DNA from: an uncultured Clostridia bacterium
GTDB taxonomy: Bacteria; Bacillota_A; Clostridia; TANB77; CAG-508
Assembly: GCA_948852375.1 (NCBI GenBank)
Contig: CAQOYX010000084.1
Location: 1 to 6,525, forward strand
Length of the DNA stretch: 6,525 bases
Direction of reading: 5' to 3'
The translations under genes were made by a program, and so were the position numbers. Numbering within the stretch: the stretch's first letter is position 1; each line of letters starts with the position of its first letter. Shown here piece by piece: positions 1 to 5,531 of the stretch. The notes beneath the pieces were generated by a model, which worked only from the letters and a program-made list of their open reading frames with translations, did no database searches and had not been told where the DNA came from.

Positions 1-308
1 ATAACTTTTTTTGCTAGCAAAAATATTTCATTGCAGGTCTCATTATCTACTTCCATCATATCTTTAAAATGTTTTTTTGTACTTATTGCAATATGTCCAT
101 CAGCTCGTGGATTTCCTACTAAAAAGCATTCAAATTTTTCATCTTCAAAAATTATTTTATCTGTATTATCCCCATATAAAATATGATTATTTTGTTTATC
201 AAAACAAGTAGGACATATTCCAGAATCAACAATATCTGCTACTGTAACTTTATCATTTTTTATTAACTCAATTATTTCTTTATCATTTAATTGTTGCAAA
301 TTATCCAT
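1..308 (-). CDS. HIT-family (histidine triad) protein, N-terminal part only
   Basis: The first 102 codons of a gene that runs off the left edge. ATG at 308-306 is preceded by GGAGG with a spacing of 7, which fixes the start. The recognisable stretch is around residues 60-86 (FLVGNPRADGHIAIS, then KKHFKDMME). It matches the first half of the HIT fold, where a hydrophobic strand and an N-P-x-x-x-G-H turn precede the nucleotide pocket. A C32-P-T-C35 pair looks like the zinc knuckle found in some bacterial HIT proteins. The catalytic H-x-H-x-H would lie beyond the window, so activity cannot be judged. Family members are nucleotide hydrolases or transferases acting on nucleoside phosphoramidates and dinucleoside polyphosphates in the cytoplasm. 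It follows the NUDIX gene, another nucleotide hydrolase, but a long hairpin separates the two. The family call is fairly firm and the substrate is unknown. Confidence 0.8.
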   Translation of the reverse strand, partial: MDNLQQLNDKEIIELIKNDKVTVADIVDSGICPTCFDKQNNHILYGDNTDKIIFEDEKFECFLVGNPRADGHIAISTKKHFKDMMEVDNETCNEIFLLAKKV

Positions 309-343
309 TTTATTACCTCCAATCTAAACTACAAATGAATAAG

Positions 344-417
344 AAATTAAACGATGTAAGTTTAAGAAAAAACTCCACTAGAAGCTCTTGGCAGATAAAA
401 CTTACATCGTTTAGTTT
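344..417 (-). terminator. Long inverted repeat between the NUDIX and HIT genes, probable terminator
   Basis: A perfect 16-bp inverted repeat: TAAACGATGTAAGTTT at 348-363 and its complement at 398-413. Three more A-T pairs lie beyond one mismatch, and the loop is 34 nt (364-397). On the minus strand it follows the NUDIX stop and is followed by a U-rich but interrupted tract (AATTTCTTATTC), so it probably ends NUDIX transcription. The loop is longer than in a standard terminator. A palindromic extragenic repeat is the alternative. Confidence 0.5.
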
Positions 418-433
418 AATTGCACAAACTGCG
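389..433. repeat. Copy of a degenerate intergenic repeat (NUDIX-HIT spacer)
   Basis: Read on the minus strand from 433, this spacer has GCAGTTTGTGCAATT, then TGTAAGTT, then TATCTGCCA. The first two modules also occur, in the same order, at 3260-3282 on the plus strand. The first differs there by one inserted A. The third module recurs at 4092-4100. The copies are short and degenerate, so a shared origin is only suggested. Confidence 0.3.
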
Positions 434-438
434 GAAAT

Positions 439-903
439 TTAATCAAATATCTTTTGATGTGAAAAATCTCCATCATCATAAATAATTCCTTTTTTCATAT
501 TTTTAATTACATTTCTAATACGTATAATGGTGTTTTCTGGTAATTCATTTATATTAAACCATTTTAAATCATCACATTTATTTGGCTCCATTATTTTTGG
601 AGTTCCTGTATATTTATTGGTTGTAAAAAATACATTGATATAATCTTCTTGGTATGGATGAATAATAGAAACTAATTCTAAATTTTTTTCTTGTATGTCT
701 AAATTAATTTCTTCCTTAGCCTCTCTACATAGTGCCATTGATAGTGATTCTCCTTTTTCAAGATGACCACTACAAGCTGTATCATATTTTCCATCCATAT
801 ATCCTGTATTACATCTTTCTTGAAGTAAAATCTGTGTTTGTCCTTCTATTTCCCTTGTTAATATTAAAAATACTGCTACTTTACTTTGATATCTTTCTTT
901 CAA
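439..903 (-). CDS. NUDIX hydrolase
   Basis: A 154-residue protein, a normal length for a single NUDIX domain. The NUDIX box spans about residues 46-68: G-H-L-E-K-G-E, seven residues, then R-E-A-K-E-E-I-N-L. The glutamates that bind the divalent metal are all present, while the usual glycine near the end of the box is Asn. Such enzymes cleave a nucleoside diphosphate linked to another moiety in the cytoplasm; box residues alone do not give the substrate. The N-terminal strand (KVAVFLILTREIEGQ, then ILLQER) resembles the general NTP-pyrophosphohydrolase group. The start is TTG at 903-901, chosen because AGGAGG at 918-913 lies 9 nt upstream and no ATG fits as well. A promoter at 983-1011 and a hairpin after the stop suggest a single-gene transcript. 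Confidence 0.88.
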   Translation of the reverse strand: MKERYQSKVAVFLILTREIEGQTQILLQERCNTGYMDGKYDTACSGHLEKGESLSMALCREAKEEINLDIQEKNLELVSIIHPYQEDYINVFFTTNKYTGTPKIMEPNKCDDLKWFNINELPENTIIRIRNVIKNMKKGIIYDDGDFSHQKIFD

Positions 904-982
904 ACTTATTTGCCTCCTTACATTAAAACTTTTCTATGGAGTTTTTAAACTTTATCTCTTATTCTTTTTTTCTTTTTTTCTT

Positions 983-1011
983 ATTTTACTATATTTTCCT
1001 GAATATATCAA
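983..1011 (-). promoter_or_regulatory. Predicted sigma-A promoter of the NUDIX gene
   Basis: On the minus strand TTGATA (1011-1006) and TAAAAT (988-983) are separated by exactly 17 nt. Transcription would start near 976. The leader then runs through two A7 tracts (plus-strand T7 at 965-971 and 973-979, interrupted by C) before the AGGAGG at 918-913. It lies outside the insertion element, so the element has not cut the NUDIX gene off from its promoter. Confidence 0.6.
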
Positions 1012-1058
1012 TTTTTAAGTTGAAATTTCTATAAAATTTTAGTAAAATAGACATAGAG

Positions 1059-1095
1059 ACCCCCTCCCCAATAAAGAGGCAATTTTTAAGAGGGT
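1059..1095 (-). other. C-rich hairpin region downstream of the transposase, possible element end or terminator
   Basis: A G/C-rich patch in otherwise very AT-rich DNA starts 17 nt after the transposase stop. On the minus strand ACCCTC (1095-1090) can pair with GAGGG at 1066-1062, or CCTC (1079-1076) with GAGG at 1066-1063. These are competing folds. The tract after it has no clean U-run, so it is a poor terminator. Subterminal secondary structure is typical of rolling-circle element ends, which makes an element terminus the better reading. Confidence 0.4.
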
Positions 1096-1111
1096 ATGAA
1101 ATTGTGAATTA

Positions 1112-2227
1112 TTATGCTGGACTAGGTCTTATTAAATGTCCAATTTTGCAAGCTGGACATAAATTAAAGTCTTTTCCAGACACTTTCTTTAGTATTTCGA
1201 GAGGGGAAATATTTTCTTTAGTTAACACTTTTGTATTTGTGAGTGATTTACAAAGTGTTAATTTTTTCGTTTTATTTCTATTTCCCAATAATCCAAAATG
1301 TCGTATCTTCATAAATCTAGGTGGCAGTATATGTAATATGAATCTTCTAATAAATTCATCTGCATCTAATACCATTGTTTTCATTTTATTTTTATCTCTA
1401 TAATCACGCCATTTAAAAGTTACTTTTCCATTATCTATATTTAATATTCTACTATTAGAAATTGCTACTCTATGAGTATATCTTCCTAAATATTCTATTA
1501 CACTATTTGCATTTTTAAATGGTGGCTTACAATATGCAACCCAATCCTTAACATACAATGAAGATATGAATTTATCAAATTCTTGTGGTATTTTTAGTTC
1601 TTCAAGTTCTTTGTAAAAATCAAGCTTTTCTTGTTTCATGTAGTATATCAATTTTCCTCTAAATACTTTAGACAATACCTTTACTGGTATGAAGAATTTC
1701 TTTTTACTATTTCTCCATTTTCCCAAGCTATCAAGTCCCCCAGCTGGTACTATACAATGTATATGTGGGTGGTCTTTTAAATTTTGACCCCATGTATGCA
1801 GAATGGTTGTAAATCCTATTTGTGCTCCTAAATATTTTTTATCGTTTGCTAGTTCTTGCAATGTTTCTGATACTGTTTTAAACATTATATTATACATTTT
1901 TGTTTGATTGTAATATACAACTTTATTTAATATATCTGGTACTGTAAATACCACATGAAAGTATTGCACATTTAATACATTAAACTTTTGATTATATATC
2001 CATTTTTCTTTTGCTGATGTTTGACATTTCGGACAATGCCTATTTCTACAAGAATTGTAACAATTTTTTTTATGACCACAATGGTCACATATATCTTCAT
2101 GTGCTCCTAATTGTGCTGTCCTACATTTTTCTATTGCATTTAATGTTTTCTTTACATATATTGGCAAATTATGTTTTTCTTTATATTGTTTTCCATATTG
2201 ACTTAATATATCTTGTAATTCAGGCAT
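1112..2227 (-). CDS. IS91-family HUH/Y2 rolling-circle transposase
   Basis: A 371-residue protein from ATG at 2227. It catalyses single-strand nicking and rolling-circle transposition of the element. Residues 47-68 hold a zinc-binding domain (C47-x2-C50, C60-x3-H64-C65-x2-C68). The HUH metal site is H153-P-H155-I-H157, followed by the typical C-I-V-P-A-G-G. The nicking tyrosines are Y246 and Y250 in Y-L-G-R-Y, so both tyrosines of the Y2 type are present. F-K-W-R-D-Y (271-276) and L-P-P-R-F (301-305) are further family landmarks, and C357-P-A-C360 may bind zinc at the C-terminus. The reading frame also offers GTG at 2236 and ATG at 2233, but AGGTGAT at 2238-2232 is spaced correctly for 2227. 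This start lies 8 nt inside the end of the recombinase gene, so translation is probably coupled. No lesion is visible, and the length and motifs suggest an active enzyme. Confidence 0.92.
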   Translation of the reverse strand: MPELQDILSQYGKQYKEKHNLPIYVKKTLNAIEKCRTAQLGAHEDICDHCGHKKNCYNSCRNRHCPKCQTSAKEKWIYNQKFNVLNVQYFHVVFTVPDILNKVVYYNQTKMYNIMFKTVSETLQELANDKKYLGAQIGFTTILHTWGQNLKDHPHIHCIVPAGGLDSLGKWRNSKKKFFIPVKVLSKVFRGKLIYYMKQEKLDFYKELEELKIPQEFDKFISSLYVKDWVAYCKPPFKNANSVIEYLGRYTHRVAISNSRILNIDNGKVTFKWRDYRDKNKMKTMVLDADEFIRRFILHILPPRFMKIRHFGLLGNRNKTKKLTLCKSLTNTKVLTKENISPLEILKKVSGKDFNLCPACKIGHLIRPSPA

Positions 2228-3101
2228 TTTCATCACCTGACCTATACAATCTATCTAATGGATTTACAATGTCTTTTTCTACATTTGCAAGATGTAAATA
2301 TTCCATTGTTGACCTTATTCCTGAATGTCCAAGTAATTTTTGTAAATGCAATATGTCTAATCCATTTTCTATTAAATCTGTTGCAAAATTATGTCTTAAT
2401 CCATGTACTGTTACTTTTCTTGTTATTCCTGCTTTTTTTCTTATTTCTCTAAATGCAATTTCTGGACCTGATGGAGTATATTTGTCGTTTGTTTGTTGAG
2501 AAATGAATAGATAATTTTCCTTGTGCTTCGGTCTATATGCTTTAAAATATTCTCTTAATATTTCTAAATTAATTTGTGATAGCAAAGTATATCTATACTT
2601 GCTTTCTTTTCCTTCTCGGACTAATATTCTCATATTTTTACTATCAATATCTTGTATTCTTAAATTACACAGTTCTGATACTCTAAGTCCTCCACCATAT
2701 ACTGTCATAAACATAGCTTTATATTTTAAACCGCAATCTTTCATTCTCACAAGCCTTAAAAAATCTTTTCAGTTCTTCCTTTGTAAACATTTCTGGCTTA
2801 TCTTTTGTATTTTAAATAGAGGTATCCTCTTTAAATTTAATACTTTATTTAGTGTTGTTCCATACATAAATCGTACTGCACTGTTATATGTATTTACATC
2901 TCGTCTTTTGTTTTTACGTTCTTCTACTAGATATTTTAGAAAATCTCTAATATCATCTTCTGTTAATTTTTCAATATCTTTTCCTTTGTGAAATTCCATA
3001 TATCTACTAACTCGCCAGATATATGATTTTTTTGTTTTTTCTGCTAAACCTCTAAATGTCATGTCTTCTTCCATGTGTTTTATTATTTCTTCATTACACA
3101 T
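2220..3101 (-). pseudogene. Tyrosine recombinase (phage-integrase family) of the IS91-type element, one frameshift
   Basis: Two frames together encode one recombinase. The first part (3101-2769, 110 codons) starts at ATG 3101 after GAAAGGAG with a spacing of 6. It holds the SAM-like core-binding domain (TKKSYIWRVSRYMEF, then LTEDDIRDFLKYL). The second part (ending at 2220) carries the whole catalytic domain. Joining them at the A-run 2803-2806 gives F-K-I-Q-K-D-K-P-E-M-F-T-K-E-E-L and about 293 residues, the normal length. In that numbering the active site is R140, K165 or K168, H233-x-x-R236, H259 and Y268 (LLGHSGIRSTMEYLHL), all present. One missing A in the run (A4 instead of A5) explains the break. 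It could be a mutation, a sequencing error, or -1 slippage on A-AAG. Without frameshifting the first part is only a DNA-binding fragment. A recombinase placed just upstream of an IS91-type transposase recurs in this family, and its role in transposition is unclear to me. Confidence 0.85.
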
Positions 3102-3167
3102 AAAAAACTCCTTTCAATAGATATTTGTAGACATAATCTACTTAATATCTATTTTAAAGAGTTTTTC
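3102..3167 (-). promoter_or_regulatory. Long inverted repeat able to bury the recombinase ribosome binding site
   Basis: The arms 3102-3125 and 3144-3167 pair over 24 positions: as minus-strand RNA, 20 Watson-Crick pairs, 2 G-U pairs and one two-base internal mismatch. An inner 5-bp stem (GTAGA/TCTAC at 3127-3141) closes the top. The recombinase Shine-Dalgarno sequence at 3115-3108 lies in the 3' arm. The predicted transcription start, near 3144, lies at the edge of the 5' arm, so only RNA entering from outside the element would contain both arms. Confidence 0.6.
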
Positions 3168-3179
3168 TTGATATTTCAA
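3151..3179 (-). promoter_or_regulatory. Predicted sigma-A promoter of the recombinase-transposase pair
   Basis: On the minus strand TTGAAA (3179-3174) and TAAAAT (3156-3151) are separated by exactly 17 nt. Transcription would begin at about 3145-3142, giving a leader of about 43 nt before the ATG at 3101. The -10 box lies inside one arm of the inverted repeat at 3102-3167. Confidence 0.6.
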
Positions 3180-3253
3180 TACTTACAAGCTTTTTAGATT
3201 TTAACTAGTAGCAATTTGTTATTTTTAGTGCTATACTAACTTAAACGACCACT

Positions 3254-3288
3254 GCGACAGCAGTTTAGTGCAATTGTAAGTTGTCGCT
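3254..3288. repeat. Hairpin-forming intergenic repeat after the HAD gene
   Basis: GCGACA (3254-3259) and TGTCGC (3282-3287) form a 6-bp GC-rich stem around a 22-nt loop, shortly after the HAD stop. No T-run follows on the minus strand, so it is not a classical terminator. The right part, TTGTAAGTTGTCGCT (3274-3288), matches 4107-4121 at 14 of 15 bases. The loop has GCAGTTTAGTGCAATT, which recurs on the opposite strand near 419-433. I see no gene between 3181 and 3312. Confidence 0.35.
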
Positions 3289-3312
3289 CACTATTTATCA
3301 TAGTTATTTTTT

Positions 3313-4020
3313 CTATTTTGTTAATATATCTATAACTTCTTTTAAATTATTAATCTCATAATCAATATTTAACTTTTTATCATTTTGCTTTTTATTAGGA
3401 TTGAACCAACAGGTTGAAATTCCAGCATTTATACCACCTTGCATATCACTTGTTAAGGAATCTCCAATCATTATGTATTCTTCTAAGTTGTGGCTACCAA
3501 CTTTTTCAAACACTGCTTTATAATAATTAATGGAAGGTTTATTAAAACCAATCTTTTCTGATATGAACACATCATCAAGCAATTTATCTAGTCCAGATTT
3601 TGCTAATTTCTTTTCTTGGGCTACAATAGTTCCATTTGTTGCTCCATATTGCTTATATTTTGTTTTAAGTGCTAGAACTGTTTCTTTTGCATTTTTTATA
3701 TAATAAACTATATTTCCAAGCCATATCTGATATGTTTCATTAAACTCTGAAGCTATATCTGTGTCAATTCCATTTTTCAAAAAAAATTCAACAAATCGAC
3801 CTTCTAAAACTTCTTTTTTTGAAATTTTGCCATTTTCTAATTGATTCCAAAATTTATTGTTAATTTTTTTATAGTCTTTAAGCTGTTTATCACTACAATT
3901 TCCCAAATTAAAATCTTTAAAACATTCACGAATTGCTGTATTTTCTGCTAATTCAAAATCAAGCAATGTTCCATCAATATCCCAAAGAATATATTTTATT
4001 GATTTTTTACTTTTCATCAT
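3313..4020 (-). CDS. HAD-superfamily phosphatase, YjjG/YfnB-like
   Basis: A 235-residue cytoplasmic hydrolase with all four HAD motifs. Motif I is D14-I-D16-G-T-L, with the nucleophile D14 and acid/base D16. Motif II is T128 in Y-G-A-T-N-G. Motif III is K161 in G-F-N-K-P. Motif IV is I-G-D187-S-L-T-S-D192, which binds magnesium. A helical cap (about residues 20-105) sits between motifs I and II, as in subfamily I enzymes. The IGDSLTSDMQGG segment followed by a W-F-N-P turn resembles the YjjG group, noncanonical pyrimidine nucleotidases that clear nucleoside monophosphates; substrate assignment remains an inference. ATG at 4020 is preceded by GGGGAGG with 7 nt spacing; a second ATG follows directly. 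A strong promoter at 4058-4086 suggests transcription separate from the TatD gene. The insertion element lies beyond its 3' end. Confidence 0.85.
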   Translation of the reverse strand: MMKSKKSIKYILWDIDGTLLDFELAENTAIRECFKDFNLGNCSDKQLKDYKKINNKFWNQLENGKISKKEVLEGRFVEFFLKNGIDTDIASEFNETYQIWLGNIVYYIKNAKETVLALKTKYKQYGATNGTIVAQEKKLAKSGLDKLLDDVFISEKIGFNKPSINYYKAVFEKVGSHNLEEYIMIGDSLTSDMQGGINAGISTCWFNPNKKQNDKKLNIDYEINNLKEVIDILTK

Positions 4021-4057
4021 CTATTTACCTCCCCATAAATTACTATAATTTGCTACA

Positions 4058-4086
4058 ATTATACAATAAAAGACAGATATTTTCAA
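4058..4086 (-). promoter_or_regulatory. Predicted sigma-A promoter of the HAD gene
   Basis: TTGAAA (4086-4081) and TATAAT (4063-4058) on the minus strand have a 17-nt spacer, close to consensus. The start would be near 4051, leaving a leader of about 30 nt. The -35 box falls in the loop and adjoining stem base of the upstream TatD terminator, so the two signals share the same DNA. Confidence 0.65.
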
Positions 4087-4099
4087 CTTAATATCTGCC
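4066..4099 (-). terminator. Rho-independent terminator of the TatD gene
   Basis: On the minus strand GGCAGATATT (4099-4090) pairs with AATATCTGTC (4081-4072) as a 10-bp stem with one G-U pair. The loop is 8 nt and is followed by TTTTATT. It lies 30 nt after the TatD stop. The stem is AT-rich, so termination may be partial. Confidence 0.6.
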
Positions 4100-4101
4100 A
4101 T

Positions 4102-4121
4102 TGAACTTGTAAGTTCTCGCT
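4102..4121. repeat. Copy of a degenerate intergenic repeat after the TatD gene
   Basis: Minus-strand 4121-4102 matches 3288-3269 at 17 of 20 bases. Both lie just after the stop codon of a minus-strand gene. Inside it GAACTT-GT-AAGTTC (4103-4116) is a small palindrome. TGGCAGATA at 4100-4092, next to it, also occurs at 389-397 in the NUDIX-HIT spacer. Confidence 0.35.
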
Positions 4122-4128
4122 AAGGTTA

Positions 4129-4911
4129 TTAATCGAAATAATCCTTTATTCCATATACTCTATATGCATTTTGAGTTGTATATTTTATAACATCATCTTC
4201 TGATAATTCTTTAATTTCTGCTATCTTATTTACAACATATTTTAGATATAATGAATTATTTCTTGAATGTTTTTCAAATGGTTCTGGTGGTAGAACTGGA
4301 CTATCTGTTTCTATAACAATTTTATCAATAGAAGTAATTCTAACCGTTTCTTGTATATCTTTATATCTTGTAACAGGTCCTCCTATTCCTAAATAATAAC
4401 CCATATCGATAAACTTTTTTGACATTTCTGGTGTTCCAGAATAGCAATGCATTATACCTGTTTTTTTAACTCTATATTCTTTCAATATTTTTTCTACATC
4501 TTCTTGTGATTCTCTCGAATGTATAATTATTGGTAAATCATATTTATTGGCTAATTTTATTTGTTCAATAAAATACTTCTTTTGCAATTCTATAGGATAA
4601 TTAAAATGATAATCTAAACCAGTTTCTCCAATTGCAACTAACTTTGACTCCTTATTTTTTAATTCGTTTTTTACTATTTGCTCAATCAAATCCACTGAAA
4701 TTTCTTTTTCTACTTCCATAGGATGTATTCCTAATGAATAATACATATATGAATATTTATTGGCATATTCTATAACTTTGTTAGCTGATTCTATATTTAT
4801 ACCTATATTTACAAGTCCACAAAGTGTTTCCTTAAATTTATCAAATAATTCTTCTCTATCTTTATCAAATTCTTTCCAATCATAGTGAGCATGAGTATCA
4901 AAATATGACAT
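4129..4911 (-). CDS. tatD: TatD-family metal-dependent hydrolase / DNase
   Basis: A 260-residue amidohydrolase-fold protein, full length for the family. Metal ligands appear in the expected order: H7-A-H9 in F-D-T-H-A-H-Y-D, E96 in A-I-G-E-T-G-L-D-Y, H131 in I-I-I-H-S-R-E, H155 in M-H-C-Y-S-G, and D203 in I-E-T-D-S-P. The P-P-E-P-F segment after D203 is also characteristic. Studied members are magnesium-dependent 3'-5' exonucleases acting on single-stranded DNA or RNA, used in repair and nucleic acid turnover in the cytoplasm. ATG at 4911 follows a GGGGGAAG purine tract. Upstream there is a TATAAT at 4942-4937 but no convincing -35 box, because that DNA is occupied by the terminator of the GNAT gene. 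In many Firmicutes tatD lies with metG, rnmV and ksgA; none of these is next to it here. Confidence 0.92.
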   Translation of the reverse strand: MSYFDTHAHYDWKEFDKDREELFDKFKETLCGLVNIGINIESANKVIEYANKYSYMYYSLGIHPMEVEKEISVDLIEQIVKNELKNKESKLVAIGETGLDYHFNYPIELQKKYFIEQIKLANKYDLPIIIHSRESQEDVEKILKEYRVKKTGIMHCYSGTPEMSKKFIDMGYYLGIGGPVTRYKDIQETVRITSIDKIVIETDSPVLPPEPFEKHSRNNSLYLKYVVNKIAEIKELSEDDVIKYTTQNAYRVYGIKDYFD

Positions 4912-4955
4912 ATTATCTTCCCCCTTTTTCGTTTATATTATAATTCTAAATTTTG

Positions 4956-4987
4956 AAAAAGGCAGGATGTCATTTGACACCTTGCCT
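4956..4987 (-). terminator. Rho-independent terminator of the ASCH-GNAT unit
   Basis: On the minus strand AGGCAAGGTGTCA (4987-4975) pairs with TGACATCCTGCCT (4972-4960), with one A-C mismatch and one G-U pair. It has a very small loop and is followed directly by TTTTTC. It starts about 10 nt after the GNAT stop. This is the best-formed terminator in the window. Confidence 0.8.
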
Positions 4988-4996
4988 CATTACATA

Positions 4997-5515
4997 TCAG
5001 TTCTTAGAAAAGCCTGGATAGAGTTGTTCTGCTAAATCAAACATCTCATCAAAGTTTCTTCTATACCACAGATCATACACAGCAACCCAGCTACTCTGTT
5101 TCTCTATATTGTGATAATTCTGACCAATCACATTAAAATGCAGTGACTCAAACATATGAACCACAATCTTGTTGTGAATACGGGTTTGGATATATGCATA
5201 GTCATATTTCTGCTCTTTAAGTTCTTCCAAGATTTGCAACAAAGCTTCCTTAGCATATCCTCTTTTCTGACAGTTAGGAAACACATAGATTCCATTAATC
5301 TTGGCACATTTAGCCGTTGAAAAATGAATCATCATGTATCCTACCGTTTCTCCATTGTTGTTGAGTTCATAAATAACTCTTGTTCCATCTTTGAATGTTG
5401 CTTCGTTCTTCTGAATCCATGTTGAGTAATATGGATATTCTCCTATAAATTCTTCAGTTAAACTCCGCAACCCCTCTTGAATGCTTTCAAATTCTTTCAG
5501 CTGTACGATTTTCAT
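4997..5515 (-). CDS. GNAT-family N-acetyltransferase
   Basis: A 172-residue protein from ATG at 5515, which follows AAAGGA (5530-5525) with about 9 nt spacing. The frame opens further upstream, at 5548, but that start would overlap the ASCH gene and lacks a matching site. The acetyl-CoA motif A is I-N-G-I-Y-V-F-P-N-C-Q83-K-R-G86-Y-A88, the Q-x-x-G-x-A phosphate loop after the central beta strand. H-N-K-I-V-V-H-M-F-E-S-L-H-F (114-127) is the usual C-terminal GNAT helix and beta bulge. The last 35 residues form an added tail. It transfers an acetyl group from acetyl-CoA to an amine that cannot be named from sequence. The gene is 16 nt downstream of the ASCH stop, so the two are co-transcribed. 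Its G+C is clearly above that of the TatD gene, a sign of transfer. Confidence 0.85.
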   Translation of the reverse strand: MKIVQLKEFESIQEGLRSLTEEFIGEYPYYSTWIQKNEATFKDGTRVIYELNNNGETVGYMMIHFSTAKCAKINGIYVFPNCQKRGYAKEALLQILEELKEQKYDYAYIQTRIHNKIVVHMFESLHFNVIGQNYHNIEKQSSWVAVYDLWYRRNFDEMFDLAEQLYPGFSKN

Positions 5516-5531
5516 CTTGCATGTTCCTTTC

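Larger units (their letters stand above)
1048..3180 (-). mobile_element. IS91-type insertion element with recombinase and HUH transposase (ends approximate)
   Basis: The recombinase and transposase genes overlap on the minus strand and are bounded by intergenic sequence on both sides. The gene content identifies an IS91-type rolling-circle element; these have no conventional terminal inverted repeats and make no target duplication. The ends given are estimates. The left limit is taken just outside the C-rich hairpin region at 1059-1095, and it must lie right of the NUDIX promoter at 983-1011. The right limit is taken just beyond the long inverted repeat upstream of the recombinase. A CAAG tetranucleotide, one of the IS91 target sequences, sits at 3170-3167 on the minus strand at the base of that repeat. 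No CAAG, GAAC, CTTG or GTTC was found at the other end, so the boundary is not proved. The insertion lies between genes. Confidence 0.7.

Noticed and set aside
344..417. Riboswitch or CRISPR-like unit in the NUDIX-HIT spacer
   Set aside because: There is a single inverted repeat with no repeat-spacer series and no known aptamer core. A terminator or extragenic palindrome fits better.
732..926. Plus-strand 64-codon frame over the NUDIX gene
   Set aside because: It is antisense to the NUDIX box region, with no ribosome site and the same shadow composition.
1104..1403. Plus-strand open frame over the transposase 3' end
   Set aside because: It runs antisense to a well-supported transposase, has no ribosome site and shows no recognisable domain.
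2011..2991. Plus-strand open frames over the transposase and recombinase genes
   Set aside because: These are hydrophobic Phe/Leu/Ile-rich translations that arise from the complement of AT-rich coding DNA. They do not resemble real membrane proteins and have no start signals.
1048..3135. TAGACATA at 1048-1055 and 3128-3135 as terminal repeats of the element
   Set aside because: It is only 8 bp, in direct orientation, and the right copy lies inside the hairpin loop rather than at an end. Chance is sufficient.
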